This document shows, in pieces, positions 1 to 12,948 of a stretch of 64,000 nt of DNA. A program made the position numbers and the translations under genes. The stretch's first letter is position 1; each line of letters begins with the position of its first letter. The DNA is from Diplocarpon mali (lineage: Eukaryota > Ascomycota > Leotiomycetes > Helotiales > Drepanopezizaceae). The notes below the pieces were generated by a model. It was not told the origin of the DNA and ran no database searches. It saw only the letters and a list, made by a program, of their open reading frames with translations. Location: assembly GCA_024741835.1 (NCBI GenBank), contig JAENRP010000189.1:1-64000 (forward strand), in the 5' to 3' direction.

Positions 1-1
1 G

Positions 2-187
2 GATGAAATGAAAGATTATATCGAGGGTAAATATCCAGAGGTTCATCGATCCTATAAGAGACTATATGAAGCTATAAAATAAGCGTGGGAATCGATAACA
101 ATTGAAAGGATTAGAGAATTAATTAGGGAAATGCCAGAGAGATGTAAAGCTGTGATCGCAGCAGGAGGAGGCCATACAAAATATTAA
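2..187 (+). pseudogene. Tc1/mariner-like transposase, C-terminal remnant
   Basis: Frame 2 reads a peptide starting DEMKDYIEGKYPEVHRSYK and ending in TAA at 185-187. The pattern of a YIE..YPE..RSYKRL segment, a central AWESIT segment and an ending ERCKAVI...GGGHTKY is what I know from the C-terminus of fungal Tc1/mariner-type transposases. An internal TAA stands where a Gln codon would be expected, just before AWESIT, so the copy is broken. Only the last 60 or so codons lie in the window; the DDE catalytic core would lie to the left. I could not identify a terminal inverted repeat downstream. The family assignment rests on recognition of the tail only. Confidence 0.7.
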
Positions 188-3100
188 GGAAATTGTAAAA
201 GCAGCATTGCCAAGTATCTAGTGTGCACGGCCTAGAATTGTACATTATTTACCCATAGTACGAAGTAGAATCCGTACCTGCACGTGGTGCGAGGGATATA
301 CCTTCAGCTCGTTCGAGCAGTGGAAAGCCAAAATCCTGGAGGAGCGGCAGCAAAGCGGTCGTCTGCGTACCCGGCTTCTTCTCTGTATCAACCCATCTTC
401 CTTGAACATTAACTATGGATTTTAGAGACGGGGGGAATCTCTTAGTCACTGAGACCAGATACTTTAAAGGATACTTTTTTTATTCAATAGTTTTTACCTA
501 GACGTGAATTCCATAATGTAAAATGCTTGGCGAGCAGGGGGAATAGTATATCACCACTACACCTCGAAAAAGGAGTAAGCAATAACATGACGCAGCTGCG
601 CTACTTGCGCTGTACTGCTGCCAGGCTCTGGTCGCTTCACGGCAACGTTCATTTGTGGATATGACGAGTAAGCTGCAGACTAGTTTCGATAGCAAACTCG
701 CTCCAGAAATTCGAGCCTTGCGAGACGACGACCCAACACCTGTCCGCGGAGTCTCCTGCGAACCTATAGCTTATCTCAGAGAGTCTGCAGAGCTAAGATC
801 GAGCTCTCTGGACTGCGAACTACCAAACCCTAAGCTGACCGAAGCCAGAGCTTTTCGAGAGCTTCACATTGAAAAGTTTCCATCCTTAGCTGTTCTATAA
901 ATACCCTGAACTTCTCTCCTCGCCTCAACGTTGCATACGACAGGATTGCCTGGATGCATACCTACAAACAGGGGCTGGCTCGGTGACAGCTATCACGGGA
1001 ATCGAGCGGGTTGCAGTATCTACGGAGAGGGAAGAGAGGAGAATGCGTACTGCAGAGCCTTGCAGCTCTGGGGTTGTCATGAACAGCGCGAGGTAATCAA
1101 GAGGATGGCGGTGAGTAGCTGCTGCTGACTAGTAGGATACTTGATGTAAACAAAGAGGTAATCGCGGTTAGCAAGGAGGGTTTTTCCTCGGGCAAGAGCT
1201 CGGAGGAACTTTGTCCGTGGCATCTCTGGAAGGATATCCTAGCGTGAGACCTGGCAAGCAGAACTATTGACACGGCATGAGTTGGATTCTTATCGAAGTC
1301 ACCAAGGTAGCTGACAAGTACGGTAGACTAAACACTACCGTCAGGGGTTTTTACACTAGTCTCTCGGACTTCTATTAACCTTGGCGTCTTCCTCATGCTA
1401 CATAGTTCGGAATCAGTATAGTGTATCAGCGGGAGAGAAAACTAGAGTCTAAGCCGACAAGGATCTGCCATTTCCAGAGGCTTCCGACCCGCCATGTGCA
1501 GTAGAGGTGGGCTCAGGAGAAGGTATTTGTAAGAACAGTCGCTGACTCACCCCAGCCGCGATGGAGAAGGAAGCCCAGGGGAACCTCACGTTCAATCGAA
1601 GATGACGGGTTTTGAGCAGGGGCCTGATGTTCAAGAGAGGCTATCCAACAAGTAGGCTCCCCCGATCACCAGAGGGAAGAAGTTGAGGAAACACCGCTAC
1701 GGTCGGGCAGACTCGGTCCTCACGGCTCCATCCGAGGCTCGCTTACTGCCGGGGAACCGACGGGCTGTATGTACAGGATCGGGGAAACCATTCTGACTCG
1801 GGCCGCGAGTCCGAGCCGTGGAGGCCGGCGGCCGACGCTTTCGCCGGCTGCGAAGGGATCTGCCCGGCCGGAAACTCGGTGCGGGCGCTGAGGCTGCTGT
1901 CTCCGGGGTGCGATGGGCCCTTCCGCAGTTGTCACCGAGTCCTCTGGCTTGCCGGGGAGATTCGCAGTGGCAGCCGCTTGCTGTGCGTGGTAGCAGAGCC
2001 AGCAGCCAAGAGCTCGAGGCGTTGTTCTTGGCTCGAGAACTAGGAGCGGTTGGCTGAGAGGTAGAAGTACAGAAGCGGTTTGAGCAGAAGGTTGCGGAGC
2101 GAGTAAAGCGAGGGGTTGAGAAAGGGCTGGCATAGAGATGACACGATGGACGCGGTCCGCCGGCGTGTTTCTACCTACCTCCCTTGTAACTCGCAGCAGT
2201 TGGTGTCGTGCTTTACGCTATCCAGGGACATGTATCTATGCACACGCGCAACGACAAGGAGAGAATGCCGACACAGTGCTCTCGCATACATGTCAAGAGG
2301 AACCCAGAAGACGTGACTAGAGTTCCTTGATTCGAACCAGTCGTTTTCTCTCCGAACAGACAAGGAGTCAACCGATCATATCCGAGCTTCAGTACCGATT
2401 TCCATCCTCGGTATCTGTCCTGGTTTTGCGATAGCCTAGCTAGGGAGCAGCATACCCGTCGTTCCGGTCTACGAGAGCAAAAGAACCCCATGGCTGAGAT
2501 GCATAAAGCCCCAACATCGCGTCGAGTTCTAGTCTGGTTTCAGGACAGCCTGTGCGCTCTGCAACTGTTCCAGTAAGAAGGGGACACGACAGGGCGCGGA
2601 TCCGATTGATGTAGAGCCACAGGGAAGATCTGTTTCCTTGTACTGTAGATATACACATCTGGTATTCAGACGTTCCTCAGGCAATGCCCGGGTAAACCCA
2701 CGATCGTTACGTGTATACCCAGCGAAGCCTAGGGGTGTATCCAGATATACCTACGCCCAATGCTGCTGTCTGTTTTCCATCTTCAGACGTACTACGCGAG
2801 TAAACAAAGCAGTAAAGATGGAATCCCTCTGGCGCACTTATGGATGGTTTCTTGAAAGGGAATTATATTAGAATCCTCCATCTCGACTGCGTGCTCTGCT
2901 GTTCAAAATACAGTAGAAGTAAAAAACTGGTCTAAACTTGGAGTAGAATGGTCTTCGTATAGAAACTACGCTGCTTTTGCCACAACCTGCTAGCAAGTAG
3001 GTAGCACAGCTACAACTCACTGCCCTGCAGAAAAACATCATACACAATTGCTGGCATGAGTAAGGAGCTACTTCTAAAACATAGCAATAGCAAAAGCACC

Positions 3101-3708
3101 AGCAGGGAGCCAAATAACCAATTGCTGCTGGCATATAAGAGGATATGAAACCTTCCTGTGCAGGAGTTCTAGACAATCAGCCTATGAGATTGAGTAGGCA
3201 CGGGAACTTCGACCAGTCAATCCAGGTAGAGTGGCAGATCAAAACGATGCATTAGAAGTGGAAGATCGACCTTGCATTAATGTACGGTCTGCCTTGCTCA
3301 GATGACCAGAGTGAAACTAACATCTACATAGCATCCTTTTCTGGGACGCAGATGAGGCGAGAGGCGCGGCTCAACCTAATAGCAGCCGGGTGACGTGACT
3401 GCAGAAGTTTTATCTTACAAAGAGAGAATCGAGGATCAAAAGGAAACATGAGGGTGCAGAAGCTCTAAACATTAGGCTCTCCGTAGGTGAAAAAAAGAAA
3501 TCAGTCGAGTATACAAGAATGTCGTAGATGCAACACCACACAGTGCTTGTACCGTGGAGAAGGCCGTGGGAAATGCTGTGCCTTAGAATAGAGCAAAAAT
3601 AGAAAACGCCGTAGTATGCCGGGCGGGATCAACACAAAGTTATGAGGCCAGCCAGTTGAACTTATCCAGAACTCCCCCTAACCAAGCCAAGCGCCTTAAA
3701 CTCCATTT
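188..3708. other. 3.5-kb intergenic stretch, no supported gene
   Basis: No reading frame here looks like a conserved protein and none is longer than 137 codons. A GC-rich island at about 1730-2060 carries open frames on both strands, including an ATG-started one at 2133-1720 on the minus strand that is rich in Pro, Ala and Arg, but neither frame resembles a known family. The part nearest RAX2 (about 3400-3708) probably holds the RAX2 3' untranslated region. The left part may be a decayed transposon neighbourhood. Confidence 0.5.
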
Positions 3709-6700
3709 TCATATCCTTGTGCTCTGCTTTTCGACTCCGCTCCGACCCTGGGCTAGAGAGCCAAACAATTGTTCCGGAGGAACTCTTGATAAGCCCTGGT
3801 TCCGGTCAAAGCTTGCTGTGGGCGCGGGTACGTATCCTTCGCGCTTTCGTCGGAAGCGTTCAGCGACAACACCAGCAACGACCAGGAAAAAGATCAGGCC
3901 GAGCGCGATTGCGAGGGCGATGAGAACAACAAACCCCTTGGCAAGTTTACCACCTGTAAGACTATAAGTGATCGCGTATCGAAATTTGGCGCTCATTTAC
4001 TTACTGGCTTTCTTGAAGAAATTCTGCCGCTGGGAGAATATCTGAGATATGCTGCCACTGGTGTTCGAAGTACTGGAGGTGAGGATAAATGGTTGGAAGG
4101 CCGTGCCATTGAACAGAACGGCGGAGGCATTGCCAAAACCAGGAAGATTGATGGAACCTGTAATCATGAGGTCTTGGCTTTTTGAGAGAAAGTCCGAAGC
4201 ACCGTGCTCTTTGGAGAGAGGTAGAACCTGGAGACCACGTATACTTGTTCCACCTCCAAATCTGTCACCCACGGAAAGCCAGGTGCTTCCATCAAACCTC
4301 ATGAGGAATGTCGAGCCGTTTGAGGCGGTGCCGGCAACCCAAAGCTCGGACGCGTCGCTGTTTGCAGCAGTGAGAGCGGCAACTGGACCAGGGATTGAGC
4401 TTGCTCCAATAGCAGCCGTCCATGCTTGTGCCTTGGTGTCATACGATGCCAGAGATATGTTTGCCCCATCTACAGTGAGGGCACCGCCGGCGACGAGAGA
4501 GGTAGAGCTTGCCCAGGTCATGGCGTTGACGGTACCGGCAAGATTGCTGCCAGGTCGATCCCATTGAGCTGCAGAGCTGACGTAAACGCAAACCGCAGGG
4601 CACCCGAGAGAACCGGCCGCAGAGAAGCTACCTCCCGCATACACATCCCCAGATCCAGGCCGAATTGAGATTGATCTAACCTCTCCTCCCGCAAGAGAGG
4701 GTGGTTGGCTCCTGAGTGACGAGGTAGAGAGATCAAATGACACTAGCCCAGTCACACTCTCCCCGTTCACTGACCCAGAGATAGAACCTCCTGCATAGAG
4801 CGTGTCTGCTTGGATAGCCATTGCAAGAATTGTAGAATCGTTCGAGAGCGATGGGCCTATCCCTGTCACCGCGTTGGAGTTCGAGCCGTTGATGAATACG
4901 AGGTTGTTGATGGCAGAGCCGTTGGATCCTATCGCACTGAAGTGGCCCCCGAGAATGGTCAGGTTGCGTCCACTGGTCTCATCGAACAAGCCTGTCACGA
5001 CTCCGCTCACATTTTGACTGTCGAGAGCTCGCTTGGTCACTCCGCTTGGGACTTGAGCCTGAGAGGGTTGGATGTTCACAGGTAGCGTGCTGAGACTGTC
5101 ATTAGACAGAGCAACGGCACCATTCGCATCCAGCTGGAAAGAGGACAGCGAACCAGCGAAGAAAGTTCTTCCGTCAGGAAGATCTACTGTCGCGGTCAAT
5201 TGTCCCTTGATCGATGGATGGGCTATGTTCAGGTTCTGGAGCCAGTTTCCGTGAGAAGGTACCCAGATCGCGAAGCCGGTGACAGCTACAGAGCTATGAT
5301 TGCCAAAGGCTAGGATATGCCGGAAATCACCGGTCACTGTTATGGCTATCTCGGGCGCATTCGTGACAATGTCCAAGGCCAGAGGGACTATGCTTGTCAC
5401 GGATCCATCAACCCCTGCGCCAAGGGCAGTCCAGGTGTTCTGCGATGTATCGTAGGCAGCAATATTACTTAGCCCTGCGGTTCCACCCGAACTTGTCTCT
5501 GTGAACATGCCACCTACATAGAGTGTTGTACCGTTCAGGAACAGGGCGTTCACTTCGCCGTTGAGTCCAGTCTCGGCCAGGGCAGATGCACCAGAGCTTG
5601 AGACCGCAAAGATGTTGTCGTAAGTATCCGTGGAGAAGTTCCCACCAACAAAGGTTGTGCTTTCCGAGCTTTGAAGTGCGTTGACCCCAGCTCCATCGGA
5701 AAAGCTCATTCCGGCTACATTAAATGTGGAGTTTGCATAGTCGGCGCTGTTGACGACTGCCAGGGTAGGATCATATTCGAAGAGACTGTTGAGACCACCG
5801 TTGGAAGAAATGAGTTCAAATCCAACGCGCTGAGCAACAATAGTGATATTCTGAGTGTTCTGGCTATCGACAGGCGAGAGAGTGACTGAAGGTCGGAAAG
5901 AGCTACTGCCAGCTTCGATATATCCGAAGTAGATCTGGTCGTATTTGTCAAAGTTGTTTGTTTGATGTACTGTACTGCTCAAGGTGTCTCCGTCGCTCGA
6001 CATGGTACCCGTGATATTGACCAAGCCTCGGCTTGAACATGTCCCATCTGGAATACATCCTGGTGTGTAGATATTGACCGAGTAGTTTCCAGATTGCCGG
6101 ATATCTGGCAAGAATTCAACAGACGCTGAGCCGGGGCCGTCGACCGATGCTGTCAGGTATTCGGAGTTACTCTGTTGGGAAGGTGTGACTGCCCAGGGCC
6201 CGGTAGAGGTTGCGTTCGAGGCAACTTTTATGCCGGCGCAGCTGGGCTCATTGAACGTGTTGATCGCATAGGCAAAGATGTCATTCTGGAAGAGCTCTAT
6301 CCCGCTCAGCCCACCTCCATCCCCATAAAATGCTGAAATGTCGATTTGAAAGCTGTTCATGCCAATGATATTGACGAAGTGGAAATCCTGGAACTTGACA
6401 CTGCTGTTGTTGCTCAGAGGGCACTCTGAAGAGCACGACGCATTTTTCCCTGTGTCGGGATCGATGTAGGTAAAGTTCATGATGCCGTTAATTGGGAAGG
6501 CGGTATATCTCCATGTCTTCGTGCCTCGTCCATCTAGATGGGTGTTGCGCAGCCTCAGCTTCGTAGGTTGGAAGCCAAAGCCAAAGGATGCCTTCCAAGA
6601 TCCTGCACTGGCATCAGCAAGGAGCCAGGTATTACCAGGCCCATCTTCCCCATCAGTCTTGCATACTATGTTAGCAGGATCGCTAAGCCCGGTAGTTGAC

Positions 6701-7443
6701 GTTGAAGAGCTCGCTGTGAGGGTTGCACCAGATATGTTGATGCTCTGCTGATCCGGTGAACTCGGCCCAGTCGCATTCCCCAGAGCCGTGAACGACCCTC
6801 CGAAGACAATATTCCCATTAGATGCTTTGGTAATGGATGTGACAGGTCCGTTGAACCCAGCAAAAGGCAGATCCGTCCATCCAGATGTCCCCACCCATGC
6901 GATCGCATTAGTCGAGTTAGCACCCTTGAAACTTCCCCCAACATATACCGTATTCGTTTTCTGATCGCAGAGTAATGCAGAGACCCTGCCAGAAAGCCCG
7001 GTCAGGGGTGTTACCGCGGAGGTATTCGGATTGAACAACCCAACTCCCTGCGACTCCGTTCCGGCCAGACTTGTGAAGTTTCCGCCCACGACCACTCCTC
7101 CCATCATGCCACTATCCATCACGTATGTGCACATGGCCTGTATGCCAGCATCTGCCACAGCGAGGCTGGCGGAAGCGCCATTCGGGAATCGTGTGACGAT
7201 CGATTGGCTCCCATTGATGTTGATACCATTCTCGTTCTGTCCTTCAAACTGATAAAGCGAGATCCCATTGAAATCGCCAGCCAGTCCTACTCGGCCCAGC
7301 TGGCTCAGATCGAGGTTCGCGGAAGGTACGGCTGTAAAACCGGTTGCTTGGGAAACTCGAGTAAGAGATATCAACAGAAGCGCCAGCTTTGTCAAAGGCG
7401 CTTGATCTGCAGCTGATAATCTCAGCCATAACAGAGGCTTCAT
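3709..7443 (-). CDS. RAX2: RAX2-type bud-site/polarity landmark protein
   Basis: Two exons: 7443-4005 and 3953-3709, with a 51-nt intron (4004-3954; GTAAGT...TTACAG, phase 1). The predicted protein is 1,227 residues, the usual size for fungal RAX2. Residues 1 to about 34 form a signal peptide. A very long ectodomain follows with repeated Kelch-like blades (recurring VGGNF, YVGGSF and YAGGSF segments) and many N-glycosylation sequons. Exon 2 supplies one transmembrane helix (VVLIALAIALGLIFFLVVAG) followed by the basic juxtamembrane AERFRRKREGYVPAP tail, the hallmark of the family. In yeast, Rax2 works with Rax1 at the cell cortex to mark polarity; in filamentous fungi it has been tied to hyphal polarity and septation. 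If the intron is not removed, translation stops at 3997 and the membrane anchor is lost. Confidence 0.95.
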
Positions 7444-9289
7444 TGCTCAATCCAGTCGCTCAAGGGGCGCCGTTGGAATTGTCTCGGTCTGAAAAGTCGT
7501 GGAGCTCGATGGCTGGGGCTGACTCGTTTCTCGCGCAGCCCTGCGTCAAGTCGAGACGCGACCTTATTCCATCGCCAGAATGATGGATCAATTAAGTAAA
7601 TGTCAAATCTTAACGATAGTGTCGAGCGCTGTTGCTTCGGCGAAAATCCCACAGTCCCCCTGTTGAAATGAGTGTTGTGCAGCTCGGCTTTGGCGTGGTA
7701 AGGTGAGGAGGTGGAGGAGAGTTTGAGGGTGTGAGGTCGCAAATATCGGATCGCTAGATTAGCCCAGCCACACAGAAGCGAAGGCGCGTGCTAATCTCCG
7801 CGATGGACTCGCAGCAGGTATCTTTGATTATCTGCAGACTGAATATTTCCTATACGTCCCTCTAACCCTCACCCAGCTTGAGACAGATGTTCCTTTTTCC
7901 TGGTGCAGGATGCGTTGGGGCAAGTATCGGCCGCAGATTAGCAAAATGAGTGGTGTGCTTCGTTTGTCAGAAGTTGATTGTATGACAAGAGTCAGGTCGC
8001 TTTGAACTCGGTTTGTTAGTATGGCCGAGGGAAAGGTCAAAAGCGAAGGTGTTGTATCTGAGTGATTGAGAATGTCTGTTTTGTCTCCTTCTAAAAGAGT
8101 GTGAGGCCGTCAGTGACCTGGCATTGGCATCAGTCAAAGCCTGTTAGGTCCCCTGACATTTGTTGCGTAGAGGGGTGTCATGTCAAGTTGGGAACGCATT
8201 GCTCACCATGAAAGACACAATACGGATATTTGGATCAACAAGAAGAGAGAAAGCTGAGGAATGAGGCTTCCATTGCGGCCAGTTTTCACAAGGAATGATG
8301 AGAGCCCTAAGATGAAAGGAGGATCTGGGGGCGGATACAGACTCGTCTTCCTACTATCATAGCACCCAGACCATGCGGTATCAGCCAGGACCTGGTCCGT
8401 GGTCCGGACACGCAGGTACGAACACTACTTGCCATTGAACATGGAAGTGCTTTATGTAATCGCCGGCATGTATCAAACTTGTTATTTGCAAACTACAATG
8501 GCCAGACATCGAACCGTAGAATAGACATATTCGAGATTCCATTCAGCAACACTCTTTTACTATCTGGATGGTTTCCCGTACGCCTGGACAATTGAGGTTC
8601 TGGGGCTGGCGGAAGGGAGCCTACGGTTCTCAAACAGCCAAGGACGAGATCCTACTTATCCCTAACACATTCATGTCCACAACCCATGATCATTAGACGA
8701 GGTTGTTATCTTCTCTGTGCTCTGTAAAAAAACTTGCTGGTCGGGTATTATGACCGTTACCTATGAACCTCGGTGCTTCGAATTACGTGACATTCCAAGC
8801 GTGCACCAGCACTAACAAGAAAGGCCCTTAGCTTTCTCAACCAGCGACATTCCTTCTGGAGAGATCCTAGTATCATATAATTCAGGAAATAACAGGACCT
8901 GGAAGCCTTGTGTGTGTATCTGTCTTGAGGAAGAAAATGTGATGGCGGCTCAACGCGAGCTTGGCATGCCACCAATCCAGAGAAAACTTGGAGCAAGCCC
9001 ATTTCGAGATTTGATCAAGGGTAGGTGTTCTCCAGCCACATCGCAGAAAGTCGTGTTCCAATACTTTGGCGTTCTGTGTAATTTTGACAACTCCTCTTGC
9101 TTCTTGAGAGCTCACAGCAATGATGGGCTAAGAGATTGGCCAGCTGGGTCTCTGTTAGCGAAATGGTTATGTCGACTTACAAATCAAGGGACATGGCAGA
9201 CATCCTGTGTTACACATCCAGAAAATTCGAATGAGTAATACAGAGCGTCTTCGATCCCGAGCCTCCTGGTATGCTGTATCTGCGGGGTA
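7444..9289. other. Intergenic region upstream of RAX2, no gene seen
   Basis: This 1.8-kb stretch separates the RAX2 start (7443) from the LCL3 stop (9290). It must hold the RAX2 promoter and the LCL3 3' end. Open frames here are short, lack recognisable motifs and do not join through plausible splice sites into a conserved protein. Confidence 0.5.
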
Positions 9290-10132
9290 TCATTTTTGTT
9301 TCGTCTCATTAAGATACGTCCTGGTCTTGTAGTCTCTTGGACTCTCGTAATCTTTGGTCTTGCCTGCCCACATCCCCAACTTCTTCCGCTTGGCCACCTC
9401 CTCAGCGTTCCTATAATTCTCTTCAAAATCCCCAAACTCAGCACCCGTCTTTGCCTCGTAGACGGTAGCCAGTCCTGCCTTAACCATCTCCTTTCCTACA
9501 TCCCTCCGAAACAAGAATCGCCTTACCCAGACAGTGGCCACGACCCTCTCGTACTGATCCCGCTTGTAGATATATGCTCGCACTCGGCGATTCATGATGT
9601 ACTTCTTGAGCCATTCTAGCGCCTCGGCCGAGTATGGCTGCGCGGGTTTTCCAAAATGAGAGCCTTCGGGCGCATCGATTCCAGCTAACCGTACGTGTAT
9701 CTGCAACGGATATCAGCGAAACGCAGGGAATGAAGGATACTTTTCGATATAACACACCGTATTGTTTTTCAGATCAGACTTTTTTTCGGGGATCTTCCGT
9801 CCAGGGGCCCATTCCCAGCCTGCTAGTCTCCCACCAGGCGTATGGAAGAGGTGGAAGTTGTCGGCATCTCCAACCCGTGTAACCTTTCCAAACAAGCTCC
9901 TCTTCCTAAAGAATGCAGGCCTTATGTATGTAGCTTCTGGTATTCGACGGAGGTAGGAGCGGTAAAGTCGAACGGACACAAGAATTGTGGTTGTCAGAAG
10001 GAGGGTAGGAATCACAGTCCTGGGGTCGGTGTAGTGGGACCAGTCCGTCGAGTTGAGATTATCCATCCATGAGACAGGTTTTCTGTCTCTCCTTTCCCTA
10101 TCTGATTTTGAAGACCATGGTGGCCATTGCAT
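9290..10132 (-). CDS. LCL3: LCL3-type membrane-anchored staphylococcal-nuclease protein
   Basis: Two exons: 10132-9758 and 9700-9290, with a 57-nt intron (9757-9701; GTGTGT...TTGCAG, phase 0). The product is 261 residues, normal for fungal Lcl3. I chose the ATG at 10132 because the protein then begins MQWPPWSS, the conserved family start; the frame stays open about 24 codons further upstream. An N-terminal transmembrane helix ([17 protein letters not shown]) is followed by a thermonuclease (SNase) domain with [40 protein letters not shown] and a C-terminal KKLGMWAG segment. The family is predicted to be a calcium-dependent nuclease located in mitochondria or another membrane; in yeast the gene is named for long chronological lifespan. 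Substrate and precise role are not known. Confidence 0.95.
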
Positions 10133-11410
10133 GTTGAGGGAGGAGTGAGGAGATATAGTGCAGGGTAGTTGCGGGGAACTTCTTGGGTGTCCTCGGATGA
10201 TCATCCATGGATTGTTTACAACGTCGGTTGAGCAGCCAACACTCGAATTATTCGAGCTATGATCTTGTCAGACACAATGATTGCACGCATAACAAAATTC
10301 GAGCTCGAGATCAGAGGTGCAACATGAGGTAATGAGATTCTCTGATTTATTTTGCATCTGCCCTACACCAGCACCTATATTGATGTTCTCGACCGCGTGT
10401 TGTGCCAAGCACTAACGCGCTTGCTTATCGCTACTGAATAGCCTACAGAGGTACAGCAGGGTAATTATTGTACCTAGCCAGTCCACCAAGGTTTCTTAGA
10501 CAGTCTTACTATGCAATCTGAATAAATAATTTTGAGTTAGACTAGAGCAGTGTTTGAGAATTTTCTAACCTAGCAGCAAATTTCACTCCTGGAAAAATTC
10601 TGCTATTGATTAGCGAGGAAAAGGGGTTGATACTAAAACGATAGGCTACAATACTAAACTGCTGTACCTCCGTATGTATAGTTATATGCCTTGGATACCT
10701 TAAGGGAAGGAAGCCTGAATTCCCATAAAATGCCTTGATCTCAGATGCTAACTTCGGGAGCCTGTCTTGGCAAGGATATCATTTAATGGCAGCTTTGCAT
10801 CTACATTCATATCAGTCGTCTTTACTACGATAGGAACCTTGCGTGTACGCTGCTCCAGACCTCGGAAACATCGGTCTGCTTCACAATTCATCGTCCGTCG
10901 TCTCGATCACTAGTATTTCACCAGTCCCGAAGTCACCTGCACTCAAAGACTGGTACAGTCAGAGATCCCACAAACAGCACGTCTTTGAAAGGAGTGTATA
11001 GCAAGCCAAGGATCTTTGCATCCCTCACACCACAGGAGAGGCAGAGGACAGGCGCCAACAGAGACTGACCATGGCCAAAGCCTAAGTGAAGGAATAGGAG
11101 AAGTAGTGGTAGAGAGGAATTGATCGTGCCAAGTTATCTCCATTCAACGCTAGAAGTCATTGATCAATATTCGAGACTAAGAATATTGAAATTCGGGCGT
11201 AGGATTTTATACTTCAGTCAGCTTTTAAAAAATTTGCTTCTTGTGATTTTTGGTTCCGTGAGTCGAGCCTTTTACAAAGTCTTCAGTTCGGGGAGGATTT
11301 GCGGCACTTATTGGCATGGCACTGTCTGATGGCATTTAGTGGACGAGTGATGGCGGATGATGTGACTAAGTTTTGTATTTTGATAGGCCCCGTAGTTATC
11401 AGTGTTGTAC
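10133..11410. other. Intergenic region LCL3-ARPC2, no gene seen
   Basis: About 1.3 kb lies between the LCL3 start and the ARPC2 stop, both on the minus strand. It should contain the LCL3 promoter and the ARPC2 terminator. It is moderately AT-rich around 10500-10700. I see no coding pattern, RNA gene or repeat in it. Confidence 0.5.
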
Positions 11411-12619
11411 TTAGTTGCCCTGCTTGAATGTCCTTCCGCTGGCAGTCTTTCTCTCTTTTTCCTCGTTCTCTGGACGCGCTCTCCGCAGAACTACCTAGAA
11501 TTAGCGGGAAACAATGATCTCTGAAAAGTAATGGCCTGCCTTGCAAGAAATCGGCAGTGCGTCTGCGCATTCGGGAGTGAATATATGCCTAATCTGGTCA
11601 GAACAAGAAACCAAACTGCTAGTCTGAAATTTGGTACCTTAGAGGCCTTGATATGATAATGGAAGTAGTCTCTGAAAGTCTGGATGTGTGAGATGACATC
11701 ATCACGTCGCTGACGGGTCAAGTGTCTTGGGAAAAGGACTGCTCAGATATTAGCGCGAGATCAACCACAGTCAAGCAAGGTTAATGTACCAAAGGTGACA
11801 TATCCTATTTCTCCATTTCCGGAATCCCTCACACCTGGGACATTCTGGAGCTCCAAAGGAGGGTCTGTCCTGAACAGAACTTGTGGGGCGTTTTGAATTG
11901 CTCTTCTCCGTGCATCAACAAATTCCTGGATGAAAACTTTGCCAAATACTCTGTCTGTCTCCTCTCGAAAAACAGTGCTGAAGATAACCGTCACTCTGTC
12001 GTGACTAGCCTTGATAAAAATCGCTTCTTCGTCGCGGTAATGGATGGCCATTACTTCACCACCTTCACGAACTCCTTGCGGCGCTTCTTCTGAGGTAAAC
12101 TTGGCGGCCTCTTCTGCCAATTTGTGGTGCTCGTCAAACGCATGCTCGAATGGCGCTGCCATAGCATTCCGCTTCAGTAGAGATACCCGACGGATCAGGT
12201 CGTCTCTTGCTTCTGAGAAATACATTAATACTGATTTTGCTACGGGCTATATTCGCAAAATTTGCTAACCTTTCTCCTCAGGAAGATTCTCCAAGTCAAC
12301 TTGCACGGAGAAGTTGTAACCGCTCTCCGGCTCAACAACATATGGGCCGTATTCGCGCTCAAGCACCTGCTGGGCCCCATATTTCACTAGCTCGTCATAG
12401 CATCGAAGTTGTATAGAGACGACAATTCTTGACTTGGATTCGGGTGTCGAAACATGGAAAGTAACGCCATCAAAGTCCGAGACTGTCTGGTCGATGTTTA
12501 CTGGGGCAGCACTTAAAAGTCAGTGGAGAGGTCGGAGTGCGGGGATTGCGTAGCTACCCCGAGAATCGCTCTGTGAGTACTGATTGAATCAGTACATTCT
12601 GGTAGTCGAGGAGAAGCAT
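11411..12619 (-). CDS. ARPC2: Arp2/3 complex 34-kDa subunit (ARPC2/Arc35)
   Basis: Six exons: 12619-12558, 12511-12270, 12212-11790, 11738-11638, 11588-11540 and 11490-11411. They give 318 residues, a normal ARPC2 length. The start MLLLDYQN and the segments [60 protein letters not shown] and [13 protein letters not shown] are diagnostic. ARPC2 forms the core of the Arp2/3 complex with ARPC4 and nucleates branched actin for endocytic patches. Introns are 46-57 nt. Intron 5 (11539-11491) appears to be GC-AG: the exon ends ..TTGCAAG, the intron starts GCAGGC, and no usable GT lies nearby. The gene is divergent from DIP2, with 329 bp between the two start codons. Confidence 0.95.
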
Positions 12620-12948
12620 TATGGACTTGTGGGCAAGTCCCATGGAGCTCTAATGACTTGTTCAAGGCGTCTCGTTGAGACACTCCCGGAGTGCCTTGTC
12701 TGGAAAGGCGGGCGCTGACGAGGTGGGGCGGTAAGAGGCTAAACTGATTCGAGTCGTTCCACGATCTACGCATTTACACTTATCTACAGTACTGATAAAC
12801 TAGTGGGAGGAAATCAAAAGATTCCAAAAAAAAAAAAGTTGAACACATAGGACTTGCGTCCGGTACGATTGCGACACCCAACTCACTTTTGCCCTTACTA
12901 TACTCTCCTGTTATACTTAGCACGTTGCGACAACTGCAATATGTAAAG
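12620..12948. promoter_or_regulatory. Shared divergent promoter of ARPC2 and DIP2
   Basis: The ATG codons of ARPC2 (12619, minus) and DIP2 (12949, plus) are 329 bp apart and point away from each other, so both promoters and both 5' untranslated regions must lie here. A run of about 12 A at 12827-12838 could act as a nucleosome-free poly(dA:dT) tract. No other specific site is assigned. Confidence 0.6.

Noticed and set aside
1720..2133. 137-codon minus-strand frame in a GC-rich island
   Set aside because: Low-complexity Pro/Ala/Arg composition, an overlapping open frame on the other strand, and no family motif; GC-rich DNA has few stops by chance.
2325..2345. GGTTCGAATC on the minus strand, like a tRNA B box
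   Set aside because: The flanking bases do not form a T-stem, and I see no A box or acceptor stem at the right distance.
2641..2757. Partial inverted repeat (GATATACACATCTGG against GGTATATCTGG reverse complement), possible MITE
   Set aside because: The arms match only after a gap of several bases and there is no target duplication.
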